A stretch of 64,000 bases of DNA, from the NCBI RefSeq assembly GCF_018691265.1, contig NW_024881282.1:53079122-53143121 (forward strand). Direction: 5' to 3'. Positions 48,701 to 62,792 of the stretch are shown one piece after another (the first letter of the stretch is position 1; every line of letters starts with the position of its first letter). Under the pieces are notes generated by a model. It was not told the origin of the DNA. It made no database searches and worked only from the letters and a program-made list of their open reading frames with translations. Origin of the DNA: Tyto alba (taxonomy: Eukaryota > Chordata > Aves > Strigiformes > Tytonidae). The position numbers and the translations under genes were made by a program.

Positions 48701-51700
48701 CCAAGCAACCTCCCTTCCCTTCTCTCTCTGGCTTCCCCACTTGTTCTTCCAGGGAAAGTGTACTTCATCCATTTCTTTGTTAAATCTTTGAAATTTGGAA
48801 AGAGCAGATAAAAGAAAAATATCCTTGAGTTTGGAATAAACTGACCAGAAGACTAGGCAGATCTTTGCCAGGAATAGTGGACAGTTTAAATACCTGACAT
48901 AGCTGGGGGCTCAGGATACCAGGAAAGGTAAATAACATGTCTGTCTTTCTCCTTTTCAGATCTCTAAGTTGGATTTGTAATTCACCAAATGATAAATAAA
49001 AACATTTCTGATATTTTGGAGGGAAGAAGGGAAGGAGAACTATCAAGACAAACTAATTATTTACACTTTCACAATAGCGAAGGGGTTCAAAGGAGTTAAC
49101 GTGGACTAAACACACAAAATCATCATTGCTTTAAACTCACGAAACAACAGCCCACAGACAAAAGCCAAATCAGCCGTGCTATGAACAGGATGTCAAAATC
49201 TCAGAGAATGGTAAGCACCATTCCAGAAGTACACGGACTGTACAAACTCTGCTGACACATAGCAGGGACCCAGCAAAGACTCTTCTTTGAAATGGGTCTT
49301 CTTGGGCTGACAGTCACTACTCTTTTTTTTTTTTTTGGTGGGGGAGAAAGAATTTTAATGGCATCCTACACTTCTGGCACCTTTACAACTCTTGTTGGCT
49401 ACAGCAGAAGTTCTCTCTCGAGAATGAAAAATTTGGCTGTTTTTTAAAACCTTAGGGATAGAGTGTAACAGTTGGTCAATAAGCCACATGACTAAGCCTG
49501 ACTTCTCCCTTTTTAGTTACAGATGGACTTACTGATGTGGAAATGCCATGACTACATAACAGCCACGTTGCTCATTAACGTTTAACAAAGAGTAAAGAAT
49601 ATTTCGTTTATGCTATTGGCATCATTTCCGTAGTCTCAAGGACATTGAAAGCATGAAGCAAAATTCTCTTATTAATTTCATATGATGATCCCTTACTCAA
49701 GTACTCTCCTTTTCTACCGTTCCTGAAATTCCCCATGAAAGCAGCCTCATAAGAGACATAATCAACTTCTCAAGCCAAAATGTGCATCCTCTGGTGGATA
49801 ATTCACCAGAGACAATTTTGCCCAGAAGTCCTCAAATATCCTGATCTTCCTATGACTACAACAGTTTTATGACAAAGAAGGATCTTCATTTGTTCCAGTG
49901 AAGATCTTTCAGCTGAATTTTAAAGAAAAAGCAGACACATTACCAAAATAAAGCACTGTGGGGATGAGAAACTGTCTAAACTGAGGAAAATGAGTTAAAG
50001 CTAGAAAAGAAATGAACCTGAAATGTTCAATTTTTAGAAAATCACATACAATGTACATGTCAAAGGGCAAGGATTAGAACAACAGGTTTGTGCTGACACA
50101 TGCTCAGAAGTAATTTTAGTCACATAAGATACAGGACTATCCAGATACTGTGAAATGGCAAAAGATTATAACTAACATGCCAGAAGCATGACTGAATGCA
50201 GAACTCTCAGAGATAGGGCACATCTTACCATAAACTAAATTATGTGTTTTTCAAAAGTAAATAAACATATATAAAATTGATGGTTCCAGCTTTAGTACCC
50301 AAACAACAAAATGTATAATTAATCAGACACTAGAAGGAACAAAATCCCACAGTCATTACAAAACTGTAAAAGTCTCTAAAAGACAGTGCCACTTATGGAC
50401 ACTAGAGGTTACCAGCTTGTACCCAAGAGGAATCTTTTTTGTTCTGAATTGGTTGTTTTTGAATAAAATAAACAACTTTTATGGTTGTATGTGAGCCTGG
50501 AGATGACGGTGGCTGGTTTAGCTTCTTGTTGGCTTTGGCTTACTGTGCCGTGCTGAGAAAGTCAGTTCACCATGCCTGTGTGTCTCAAATAATAAAACAT
50601 CAGTAACTTCTAGCTGTGCAACCTTCAGACTGTACTGCAAATTTTTTAATTGTCATTTCCTATCAGTATCAGGCTTGCCATAGTGAAATGCCAATTTTGT
50701 TGATCCCTCTTGATGCCATAGTATGCAACAGCTAGAGCAGTAACAGTAAGGATAGCAATCATGCTATACAGAGATCTATACACTCTTCAGCTGTACAATT
50801 CATTCCTTAACAAAACAAACCAAAAAATGACTGTTCAATGTTATTAGTATTTTTTTACCTTTAGAGTAGCTGAGGTGATACTAATAGCTATGAGTAACCC
50901 ACTCGGTGATGACTGCTGGTGATTAAAAAGACCCTAAAACAACCCTTCTAGCAGATAGCCCTCCAGGAATATCTGTCTCTACAAGATCCATGGACTAAAA
51001 TACAACAGCCCATGAAACATTCTGGTAAAGAATAGTTATAGCAGCTGATTAATGAGATGACTGAATAAGCAATAGTGTTAACAGGGTGGGTCACCTTCCT
51101 CCATCTGTCAGAAGCTATTTCTTTCAGTGTTCTTATACTATCTGTTGTTCTGTTACATACTTGTTATGCAATATTTAATTAAATATTTAATTGTAGGTTT
51201 CTACCCACAGATACCATTAATGATAATGTCAATGAATGACACGAGATGGTGGAGGATCTGAGAGAGACACAGAAGAGCTAGAAACAGAGAACTGAGAGAC
51301 AAGCTCATGAATAGAAAACATGAAAGGGCTCCAGAGAAAGTGGAGTTTGCTGCAAACACAGCAGACACCCTTAGGTGTTCAACCAAGAACAAGAGCTCCA
51401 CCCGTGCCAGGGGGCAACAGGAGAAGCAGGAAGAGAAAGATGTGGAAAAATAGCTATTTTTTTAATGACTCGGGGTCAAAGGGAAGAGATTTAATGACAG
51501 AACATAAATTCATTAGAACACCCCTATTGGGTTAACCCAGGGGTTCCCCTGGCCCCAGTCTATGACACTGGACAGAGATGCTGAGGAAAGAGTTTAAGAA
51601 CAGGATAAACAAAGTGATATTTTCCCAGTGTATTCTCCAAGTGACCAGTATCAAGAGACAAGAGACCTATGTCTCCAAGAGACAAAGGCGACATCTTCCA

Positions 51701-53686
51701 GCTAAGTTAGCTGGAGAAACTGACCCTACCTACAGGCTCTGCTATAATGATTTTAATAGCACCCCTAGAAAGAATAAAACTTTCAGGAAATACCTGTTTT
51801 GTAAGGGATAGAAACATTAAGTTTTTATCTGAGTCTGAGCTTTTGAATCAAATATGCATGATGGGAAAAATATATCCCATACATGTGAATCAAAGATCAA
51901 CACTCTACCGCCCCAGAAAAAGGATTTTCTCAGAGTCTGACTTGCCCTTTGGAAAATGCATTTGCAATTGCTGTGCTTGGAGGTTAAGACCAGCTTGAAA
52001 GTTTTGGAGAGGAAACTAGAGACTGTTGCAGTGCACTGAACCAGCAAACCACAGATTCATAGAAACACAAAGAAGAAAAATAAAATTAAAAAAAAAATGT
52101 GAGGATTAGTTTGCAAGAAACAAATTGCACAGGGAGGGGAGTAAACATGCTCCTAAGCAATATCTAGCCTTTGGATATTGCCATTTTTCCAAGAAACAAA
52201 GCCTGTTTTCATATATACATAGACCTTAAAAGTGCAATACCATTCTCTGCACAGAGCATTACCTGTAGAAATGGTTCAGGAGATGATTGTTTCCATTAAC
52301 TAGCCAGCCTTCTGGAATCACAGTGAGGCCTGATCTGGGGGAAAACAGCACTTTAGCCTTAGAAGCAGGAGGAGGGCAGTCAGTCACCCCATGCCCCCTG
52401 TCACCACAACATGTCTCGATTACTTTTGGGGGTGGACAGGCAATCCCATGAACCTAGAAGTAGGACAGCCGCTCTCTGGCTCTGCACATTCAAGGCAGGT
52501 TGGAGGAAGAGTAAAGCTCCTTTATGTCTGAAGTAAGGATCTAGATGTCCACAGATGGTAGCAGTAAGCTAGCAAGAGTATCTGAACTATGAAACGAAGT
52601 AAGCCCAGTCTTCTTCAACAGAGAAAACCTACAGGGGTGCTCAAATCTATCAGCAGGCAGGTGTGAGTACCTATCAGTTAGGTACATCATACAGATTGGA
52701 AAGTGCCTTTGTATTTAATCCAAGCGGTAATCAGATGTGCATGGCTTTCTCTTAATTTTCCCCTGTCTGTGCTGTTTGTATTTGGTACTTCTGTTTCTTC
52801 TCCACTTCTCTTATCCTGGCTGGGGCCCGTGTGACTTTGGAGTATGGTAAACACCAAGACTACTCTATCCATAGACGTGGGGTGGTGAGGCACTTCCACA
52901 GTCCCCAGCACAATCACTTGTTGTTTACAGAAACACATGCTTCTCCACTTCTTCACATCAGTATTTGTGCTTTAGTAACTCTGAGGAAGAGAACGGTAGA
53001 GGTGTCTTTCAGGGACAAATATTGTAGAGGTAAGCATCCCGGAAAAGTGATAGCAAAGAGAGAACGTGAATTCAGGAGCTGCTATGAGAACATGCAGCAC
53101 TGAAATTCTGTAGGAAATTTTCCAGTCAGAATGGTATTTTCCCACTCTTGTAACTGGATCAAATTTATGTAAAGCTGATCCTCAAAGGATGTTCCTTGAG
53201 CTTACAAGTCTGTTACATCTGTCCAGCCAGTGTGGCTCCCATGTGCAGCAACAGCAGCACGTGAATGATGCAGAACACATCAGGAACTCCTTTTCTGAGC
53301 ACTGAGAAAAATCAACTACTCAATCCATTGCTCTGTATCAGTTTCTTCACTATATGAAACATGATCCCCTTGGATGTAAAGTTAAGGGAGCCTTTGGTGT
53401 ATTTTAAAAGATTAATCTAACAGAAAGCATATGAATATTATGCTTGTTGGTTAGAGTGTTGATCCTTCTCTCCTAAAAGATGAAGAAATCTTTCCTGATA
53501 CTCAATAGACACAAGTGCAAATCTCACACTTATAAGAAAGGACCCAACGAAATGTAGTTAATAAAAAAAACACCTCCTTGATGCATTGTCCTACAGTCTT
53601 TTTGCTCATAGTTACGGCAGTTTTCTATGAAGTTCAAAAATCATAATGCCTTTCTAGGAGATAGGACACCATCTATAAATACCTCC
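45736..53686. other. Intergenic sequence
   Basis: No coding gene or major transposon is recognised. The sequence is largely AT-rich with T runs near 48,609-48,622 and 49,323-49,336. A small palindrome cluster sits at 51528-51552. Open frames here (up to 109 aa) have no recognisable domain. Confidence 0.65.
51528..51552. repeat. Adjacent palindrome and hairpin
   Basis: TGGGTTAACCCA (51528-51539) is a perfect 12 bp palindrome. It overlaps CCAGGGG-TT-CCCCTGG (51537-51552), a 7 bp inverted repeat with a 2 bp centre. GTTAAC is an HNF1-type half site, but function is unknown. Confidence 0.6.
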
Positions 53687-53705
53687 AAAAAAAAAAAAAA
53701 AAAAA
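53687..53705. repeat. Poly(A) run
   Basis: Nineteen consecutive A residues. The sequence to the left is not recognised as a retroposed gene. Confidence 0.9.
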
Positions 53706-56700
53706 GCCTTCACTTTCACTCCTGTGTGACCAGGTCACTGTAACTGCACAGTAGAAGATACTTAAAGAAAATCCAAGATCTTTCAAACTTATGTGGACTA
53801 GTGCTCAAAAAGAGGAGGGCGGAAAGGAGAGCTGTGCAGGTGTCTCTTCCAGCTGTGGCTTGACACCTGGAGATGTACATGATGTGATGCAATGCAAAGG
53901 CTCTTTTGGAGGCAGCTCAAAGCAGCCTAAGACAAGCCGTGCTGTCATTGTGTGATCTGCCAGCTTTTCATGGACCACAGGATGGGAACTTCTGGTCTAG
54001 TGTCTTACAGAGGCTCCTTGCAGTTCATTTCCCAGAGCATATTATCTGAAACAAGTGGGGATCTGAGTCTGCTTTCTGGAGTCGGTCTCATCATTTGTTC
54101 TTTTGGGGTGCTTAGGAGCAAGGCACCCATTCTAGAGAGGGGAGAAAGACAGAAGCTTTGCAGAGGTTCCAAGTTCGCATGTAGCAGGGAGCTACAAGTG
54201 CCCTGAAAAAGTCAACAGGGGATATTTGTCCTCAGAGCATCCTCAGATACGTGCCCCTGCCAAAGAACCCCAAGCAAAAAAAAGGAAGACACATTTAGAT
54301 AATAAAGACAGTCTGGTTTAGCCAGCTATGAGTCAAGGTGTCTGACAGGGTTCAACAGTCAAACAAAACAAAGGAATGTAAAGAAAAATGAAACAATTTG
54401 GGTTTGGCTTTGCTTTATTCTTTATTCTTTAGATTTATCTTCTTTCCTTTTCATTTATTCTACTGCCATGTTGCAGGACAACTCCTCCCATGGCATAATC
54501 TTTCCTCACCTCCCCTACTCAAATTCCAGCCATGCCCTGAGATGGCCTTTCTCCTCTCCTGTCCCAGGGGTGTTCCTGGCAGCTTGCTAATTAAGTAGAA
54601 TCCCTGTGCTGATAAATATCTTGTCAGTTCCATTGTGAAATACTGAATAACATCAGAAACTTCCACTAAACTGAGCAAATAGTTGGATCCAAGTCAGAAA
54701 GCTTTCTGTTGAACCCAAGATGCCTTTGAGCAACAAAAAGAAGGAAAAATGGGAGAGATTGTTTTCTGCTGAAGTCAAGGCCAACAGTTGACTGACTTTC
54801 AGTTTATTGCAGAAAGGAAGGGTAAAATTTGATGCAAAAGGAGAGCTTATATACCTAGTCTTCCTCAAACTAAAAGCCACTCCATCCCTTCAGGGATTCT
54901 CTATCCCTTCATGACTTCCTTATTTACTTAATATGTGTATTGTAGTCTCATCTTGCACATCTCTGAGCATCCTAACTTGGCAGATCAGTTAAATTCTGTC
55001 TTTGTTAGAAACAACAACAAACACCAGAAAAACACTAGTATTTTCTAAGAAGAACCAAAATCTCCCTTAGATTTCAGGTGAATCCCAGTAGCTATCCTGT
55101 GGGCAACTCAAGTTTTTGTTGTGCTGAGCCCCCAGGCTCCAGTTAGCAAAAGCCAGGAGCCCGCCCGCTCTGTGGGTAGCTTAATGCTCAGATGAACCTG
55201 CTCTTTACAGAAAGACACTTGTATATTGTGTGCCAAACAGGAGGAAGGACAAACTCCTCCTCCTCCCTTCTCTAACAGTCAAGTTTAGGCAGGAAAAAAA
55301 CCCATGCTTCTCCCAAAAGTAAAATGCCAGAGGATGGGTGTGTTCCAAGTCAATTGAGAATGTTTGTTATTTTATGATATAGGATGTATTATTTGAGTTA
55401 GATCACATAACATAAACACTGTAAAAGTAGAAACTGAAAATCACAATATTTCATTAAAAATGTGAGTTGTCAATACTGCTAGATATTTTTTTTCTTTATT
55501 TCATTTTCACTAATTCTAGCAAAATCCACCCAGATTCTTTCAGCCTCCTTCCTTACAAAATATTAGTCCAGTTTTCCTGTCAGTTCTATACTCCAGTCTT
55601 TGGGACCAAATCAGCCTCATTCCATTCAGTGCTATACTGTTATACATGTATAATCTGCTAGTGATTAATGTACCAGTAGGTGGTGCTCAGAATCAAGCTG
55701 CTAGCTCCCTTTTTTTTTATTCATTTTAACAAGTATTAGAGCTCTGTGCAGCCCTGCAGTGACCTTCCCCCGTGTGGCTCTTCAGTTTTCCTACACTGAG
55801 CATTGTGACTGCCAGATAAAGAGATTTTGCTCATCAGCTTGGTTATGTTTTTCCAGTCAGCTCTCAACAGCAGCAAATGATGGTCTAATTTCTTCTAAAC
55901 TTTCTGCTGTTTAGCACTCTGGTCACAGGCAAAAGCCTGATGTGGTAAATCAGGGTGGCCCAGCGGCAGCTGCCACCGGGGCTGGATGCCAGTTTTGGGA
56001 CACCCGCTCCCCACAGGCTATGTTATTGACGGTGGCGGTTCCTGGCTGGCTGGCTGGCTGCCGATGGGATGCCTCTTCCCCACAAATCTTTTTCCTTTCC
56101 TTGTTGTCCTGTTCAGCCTCCCGCAGCCACTGGTGTGCTCTTCTGGGTCACAAGCCTAAACCACTACAGGATGTTGTGAGGATAAAGCCAGGGAGGCTGA
56201 TTTCCTGTACTTCAGCCTTAAAATGATGCCCTTTGGTGAGAACATACGGAAAATGCAGAGAAAGGAAGCGTTTGCCTGCTAGGGCAGCGTTCCCAGCCTC
56301 AAGAGCAGCTCTCCATCTCCTCCAAATTAAACAGCAACAGCACAGATGGAGGCATCTGACAGACCAGTTGTCATAGCTGAAGGGCTGGGCAGAACCCACA
56401 GCCCAGGCTGGAAATGGCCTGTTGTAGAGGTACGGTGTGCCCAGGGAGGATGGGCAAGGGGGGCACCTTGCTTTCACCTCTCAGCTCCCTTCCATAGGCC
56501 CAAGGATCTCCCAAATACTACGGGAAGAAGGAGTCCATCCTTCCTCAGCTGAGACCATTGTTTGAAGGCAGCTAAGGACCTAAGCTGACATCCTCATCTC
56601 ATCCTGAGGTGGCCTTAACTTAAAAAAAGAAACCTGTGGTGCAAACAAACTAAAAATCTGCATCGTGGCAACATAGGATTTCAAAAGCCAAAATGAGAGC

Positions 56701-58189
56701 CTGGCAATACGTCCCAGACAACATATTCATATTGCAACGCTTACTCTGAGAGGGTTAGAGCATACAAGGCATTCTCCATCCCAGTCCATTCTTTGCATGG
56801 GAGTAGAGAGAAAAACAACATGAAGAATACATTTCATCTGTAATGATCTGCATATGTGAATGGTAGAGCTTGAAAAATCATGTGGGCACATGTTCTGTCT
56901 GACAGAAAAACAAGCAGGACTTACTCTCTGTTCTGTGATCCTGGATGGAGTTTAAAAGCTGGTGAATAATCAAGATGCAATTTAGCAATCCTACTTCCAA
57001 TTAGTCAGTCCACTGTGTGAGAAAAGGAGAAGATAAAAGAAGGAATTCTTTTTTAATTCTATACATATGTGATGGCTCTTTTCATCACTATCAAAGTACC
57101 TTCATCAAAGCTTTCCATACTCTCCAACAGGACCTCAGAGCAGAATACGCCTCTGGAAGAAAAATAACTGTATTTCATTTGCTCACTAATCACATAGACA
57201 GTTTTGACTGCACCAAAGTCTACAGCAGCGTTAGCTGTGTAGTAATTCCCTTCTACAACTTGTATTTTACTGGAGTGATTCCAGCAAGCGCCAAAATATT
57301 GTCTCAGATATGTACTTCATCTGTTTTCTAAGAAAGGGAGAAAGAGCACAAGTAGCTGTACAGGAAAGGAAGAGAAGAGCCATGCCCACTTTGAGCCTCC
57401 CCAGGCTGGAGCCTTGCTCCCACCTTCCTTCTACCTTCTGCAGTATCTGGCTCATCTTACTCTGAGAAAAGTTGCTTTCATGAGGCAGGTCATTTATTTG
57501 CTGCTGTGAATTTGAATAACCACTTGTCACTCTATTCTGAAGGACAGCACAATTTTTTACGTCAAAAGAAATCACACATTGAGTCTCCAAAAGCAACCAG
57601 ATTCAAAATAGGGATAACAACTTTGGTAGAACATTTTCCTTTCTGATGTCCAAAGTTTTGACAAAAACCTTCTCAAACCTAGGAGAGCTGGAAATAAAAT
57701 GTTTTCCATTTAGTTTTGTAAAGAAAACCAAGGGAGAGGTTTGGGGATTTTTTCAGTATAGCCTGATATTAGCAGCTAAGTCCCACAAAAAAAAAAAAAA
57801 AAATCAGAGAAATCCCCCACTGACTCAATATCTAACTGGGAGAATGACCCCCAAAAAATTTGGTCAGGAGAAAAATAGTCATGAAGAAAAAAAAAAAGTT
57901 GTGGCTGGTTCATAACAGGAGTGTAGGTGTCAAAAATGGCCTTGTTCATCACCAGATGATGCACTCGGGTCCCTGAAGCATATTCGAACAGAGATAAATC
58001 ATCCAGCTCTTTCCATAATTTCCCCTGGAAGCCTGGAGACACATCACAGATCTTGTGCAAGAGTACGAAATGGAAAGCTGGACAGATGAAACATCACATC
58101 CAGGTCAGGTACCGCTGTGCAGGTTTAGGGTTTTTTACCAGCTCTAGAACATGCTCTTGATCTATTTGGGGATGAAAGAAGGAGCGAAA

Positions 58190-58272
58190 ACAGCAGGCAG
58201 GTAGGTAGGGAGACAAGATGAGGCAAGCAGGTAGACAAGAGGGAAGGACAGAAGGAAGGAAAGAAGGAATAG
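58190..58272. repeat. Purine-rich GGAAG/GGTAG simple repeat tract
   Basis: Runs such as gcaggtaggtaggg and ggaaggacagaaggaaggaaag form a degenerate tetranucleotide repeat. The - strand open frame rich in Pro, Ser and Leu derives from it. Confidence 0.75.
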
Positions 58273-58473
58273 AAAATTTTTGGTCTGCCAGCTTTAACAG
58301 TGGTGGCACCAACCTATTTGCCATGGAGACATTGTGGGAGGGTATAAGCCAACCCCAGAACATTTGGTTATGAGGTAACTCCTTTCCTGGAGACCAACAA
58401 CAGCTTATGGAATCAATCGTCAGTATTAGCACCAGCAACACTGCATGGTATTCTGCTAGCAGGTGAACATAGT

Positions 58474-58494
58474 AAAAAAAAAAAAAAAAAAAAA
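58474..58494. repeat. Poly(A) run
   Basis: Twenty-one consecutive A residues, with no recognisable retroposed sequence upstream. Confidence 0.9.
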
Positions 58495-61400
58495 TCACCT
58501 GCCCATACAAACTATGTAGTTACAGCTTTATCATGGTAAAGATGCTTCCAATTCACTTTTTTACTAATACTGAACTTCAGCAAATACTAATTTTGCAGGT
58601 GTTTGTTGTGTTCTGGCCCCTCTAACATATCATCGAGGGCTGCACATGGCTTCATAGACCAGAGGCCATCACCTTCTCTGCAGGCTGCTGCTTGAGGAGT
58701 CATCACTTCATACACAGCGAGGGGAATGGTTAGAGCAAGCTTATTGTTACTTTAATTCAAATAGCAGTCAATGCTCACCATACATATTGGTAATACCTGT
58801 AAGATAACAAATAGGTACACCTGATGCACTGTGTGTCCTTGAAGGAAAAAGGTACACAGCAATCCGTATATTCAAAATATAGACTAGAAAAGAATAATCT
58901 CTTTTTGTACTCCCTCTCTTATCTATCGGTGCTATCCTTCCCCAGCCCCACCTTGTACTTAAGCTCAAAGTACAGTCAGTGTTTCCCTCAGCCGAAGGTG
59001 CCCAGGTCTCATTTCTGTACTCACTGGCAAATAGAAACAGAGAAGCAAGTTGGGAAATGACACAGGAGATTTATTAAGGGTTATTCTTAATATAGAATGC
59101 ATATTTAAATTATGTCATTGGTATCTTTCAACCTTTTTTTCATTAATCTAAAGAAATAAGCCCCAGGTTGAGATTATTCCCTGTACAGGACTCCATCCTC
59201 TTTTTACATAATTACTGCATAATGTAAAATCTAACCAAACACGGGTGATGGGGTCCATGTCTGCCTCGTCCATATGAGTGGCCAGATCTCTAGGACAGAG
59301 TTTTTACACTCTTCATGACTTGCAGCCTTTCCAGTGGATGCACAAAACCATCTATAGCTATTTTTTAAAGAAGACTATCACCTGTAGCTCTAGAAAAGGT
59401 CGGTGCCTTCCTCCTCTTTCACCCTCATGAAGCCACAGCCCACAGGATGAAACCCATCCATCCTATACAGAAGGCACAGAGCCATGTCCCTGCATCCTGG
59501 AACTTGACTTTGCACCTGCAGTGTTGCCACCTCAACAGGAGGCACAGAAAACACCCCCATGAACCCTGAAATAAACAACATTCAACAGTGAAGTGTTCAT
59601 CAGAAGGAGAACTGTTGTTTGAAACTGTTCAGGCTCAAGGACTCTGGTCATGGACATCACTGGCCATACAAGGAAAAATGAAATTCTGAGGATAAAAGTA
59701 ATGCCTTTTTTTGAAGCATATCTTGAAATGGAGATTAGAAGCAACCAACTGCTGAATTTCCCCAGGCATTGTTGGACTACTCACACTTGGTCAGAGCTAG
59801 AAATGACCACACTCTCTTTAGGCACATCATGATTTAATGACCAAAACCAGTCAATTTCTGGCTCTGCCCAGACACATCAAGATTTGTCCTGTGCTGAAAT
59901 TCATTATCGAATGGCAAGTAGCAGCTCTAGATGTGCCAGCCAAATCTCAGCGTTAATTAGAGTCAGCTTTCCAGCTTGATTTGACTACATTTTTGCTCAC
60001 ATGTGGATTAGCCAAGGTACATACAGATGACATAAGCAAAGGCAGAGTTCTAGGTGCTCTGGGAGTGCTGAAACTAAACAGGGAATTTTGACAGAGCACC
60101 GAGGGCCTCTGTTGCTGTGCAGTAGCTGAGCTGTTTCTTTTTAAGCATCATAATAACATCTTGGTCCTGTTTTAAGAGCCTAAGTCCCTAAATGGATCTA
60201 AGATCTTTGTTTTTGAAGTGACCTGCATTAAACTGGTGCTTTTTTCCTGGCAGTAAACTGGTGTGCATTCAGACAGGCTGGGTCAAGCCTGTGCATTGCT
60301 GCATGTGTCTGGTCACGAAGATTTGCAGGGCACAGTCCTGAAAAATTGAAGTGTAAATCGAAGGGTCATCTCATTTTGCTAAGATGCTGGCAATGGCTGT
60401 GTCTGGGGCACGTGTGGACCTGACAATTCAGTACTGCTTGCTGAGGACAGGCAGGTGGACTGCAAATTCCAGCTCTCGATGGAGGCAAGTAGTTCTTTAA
60501 GGCACAGGATCCCCATGTGAGAGACCTGAATATGGTTTTTCTTCAAACTCCAGAAGCTTGAAATACTCATGAGTTCAATAGTAAGGTCTCCAGGGGAGAG
60601 CAGCAAGCTGGAAAGTACCTGAGAGGAGGTACTGATTAGTTTAGCTATGTTTCGTTTTTACAGAAGTTTGACATTTTTTTTTTCTTTCAACCTTCAGCAT
60701 GGAACAGCTTAGCTCCAGTATTTATGATAAAAATAACTCAGCTGATTCATGACTGATAGTATCTGGTTGTCATTGCTGAGCCACTCTTAAGATAAAATAA
60801 GTCTCTACAAGGCACCCGGTGAATCTAGCAAGCTTCCTTCCTCTGCCTGCCACCTGAATTGTGTTTGCTAGCTCGTCCTCCAGAGAGATCTATTATGCCA
60901 CTAAGAAACAGCTTTTAGAGTGTTTTAGTGTACTGCTGTGGGCACTGTTTCCAAACATACACCACTAGGCTGGCTCTGCACTTTGGGATCACTGCTCAAG
61001 GTTAGCAAGCTTCCTAAGAGGAGTCAGATAGATCAGAGAGACTGCAATGTGAAATCAAAGGTGATTGGCCTGGAAACTGCTCCACATCAGATCGAAAATG
61101 GAAAAAAAACCTGTTGGAAACACTGAGCTACGCCTCTATTTCCTTTCACAGGAATTGCAGCATAGTTGTGTTTGCATGGAGCACCAGTGGCATCTAGTGA
61201 CCACACCTCGAAGATCACCAGGAATTGAGATGAAGGCAGAAAGACACTGGTGCAGACTGAGGCCAGGGGCTACATCACTGACTTGCTGGTGGTGATGGCC
61301 GCAGACCTGGTCTCACCTCCAGCAGTTAGCAATATTGCATCTCCGTGGTCAGATATTTTAGCACTTTTACAGCAGACGCTATCATGTCTTGCAAACTGCA

Positions 61401-62559
61401 GTAGTGAAATCCACTCCCCAACCCTCTGTCTGTCACACCAGCCTGGAGGTTCAGCAGCGGTGTGGGACAGCTTGCCGCTCACACCATGGCAGAAGAAGTG
61501 TCTCTTCAGCATGAGTGGAAGAAACACTTTCCAGTCTGGATGGAAACCAGTGGCTCAGTGCTGGCTAGCAAGGATGGATAACGTGTCGGGCCACACAAAG
61601 TCATCTGTCCCTCTGCCAAGCGGACAATAGTCCTTCTGTTCCCTCTGGAGAAAGGCCTCTTCTCTAAGAGCGCTGTGGGCCAGACAGTGAGCAGTATTGT
61701 TGCATCTGGGTGAAAAGTTTACTAGTGCAGGGACAACAATATAAAAAAATTATCATACGCAGTAATCTGGAGTTCAAAAAGGCATGGTGTCTAATGCAAC
61801 TGACTGGTAGTGTGAGAACAAGCAGAAGATGATCAGTATCTTGGTGCAGATAAAACAGAGTAATATACCTACATTTATTAGGAAAACAAAAAAAACCAAC
61901 CAAGTTTCATGAAAAGATGTCATTAGGAGAGTAAGGAAAGCTGCAGTTTTAAGTCATACTTGTGAAAATAGTTGTGAAAATAGGAAGATTTCTGACACCA
62001 CTTTTGGTGTCTGGAACTACAAGTTCGCACCTCGTAAGGCTTTGCTCAGCTCTCCTCCCCCTGAGCGCATGTGATTGACTGCAGGTAAGCTGTAAATCAT
62101 TGGCCTTTCAAAGTTTTAACACTGGACTCCTATATCAATGATGGATGGTCTCTAGAGACCTCACCTACTTTTCCTAAGAATAAACTTGTTTCCTTCTTGC
62201 TGGCCAAACCCCCTCCCTCCAGAGGTGTCCTTGTGGTGTATCTGCAGTGAGTGGCTCCTGCCCTGGACTCTGGGCTGATGTTGGTTCCCGGGTGTCATTT
62301 GGAGGAGCCACTGGAGCTGTTAGGAAGGGAAAGCAAGGTACGTGCACGCATGCAGCGGAGGAGCCATTATGGCCAGCGAGCAGCAGGAGCGGAGCAGCAC
62401 CACGGAGTGCGTCCAAATAGGCCTGAAAAACTGGTGGGGAACTGCTGCCTGAGCACCTTTCATCACTGCATGTGCTGTGTGAGGCACTGGGCCCGGGTTT
62501 TCAGCCGTGTCTGACTCTCTGAGGGCCTGTGAGGTTTTCCAGCCTGTCCCCACCTCCTT

Positions 62560-62710
62560 CCCCTTCGGAGGATCCCTCCAGGCCAGTCCTGCGGCATCTT
62601 CCCAAGGGGAGGCCGGTCAGCCGGAGGGGGGGAACCACCATGCAGCTCGAAGTGCAAGCGGAGCCCGCGGAGGCAAACCAGCACGCAGCAGGAATCGCGG
62701 CGATGGCTAC
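62560..62710. other. Short CpG-dense patch
   Basis: About a dozen CpG dinucleotides occur in roughly 150 bp (for example gccggtcagccgg and ggagcccgcggagg), against a background where CpG is scarce. It is too short to call a CpG island with confidence. It could be a promoter, a diverged transposon piece or a chance cluster. Confidence 0.4.
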
Positions 62711-62792
62711 TGTTTCAGGCTCACATTTTCTGGTGTTTATTATTCTTTGCATTCCTGATCATGTCTCCGTTATTGTTATTCTTTTCATGTGA
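62640..62792 (+). CDS. Doubtful 50-codon small ORF with hydrophobic C-terminus
   Basis: An ATG in a strong initiation context (ggaaccaccATGc) opens a 50-codon frame beginning MQLEVQAEPAEANQHAAG and ending in a hydrophobic stretch (SHFLVFIILCIPDHVSVIV...). It starts within the CpG-dense patch. No family is recognised, and there is no evidence of transcription or splicing. Short frames of this length are common by chance, so this is recorded as a candidate only. Confidence 0.12.
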   Translation: MQLEVQAEPAEANQHAAGIAAMATVSGSHFLVFIILCIPDHVSVIVILFM

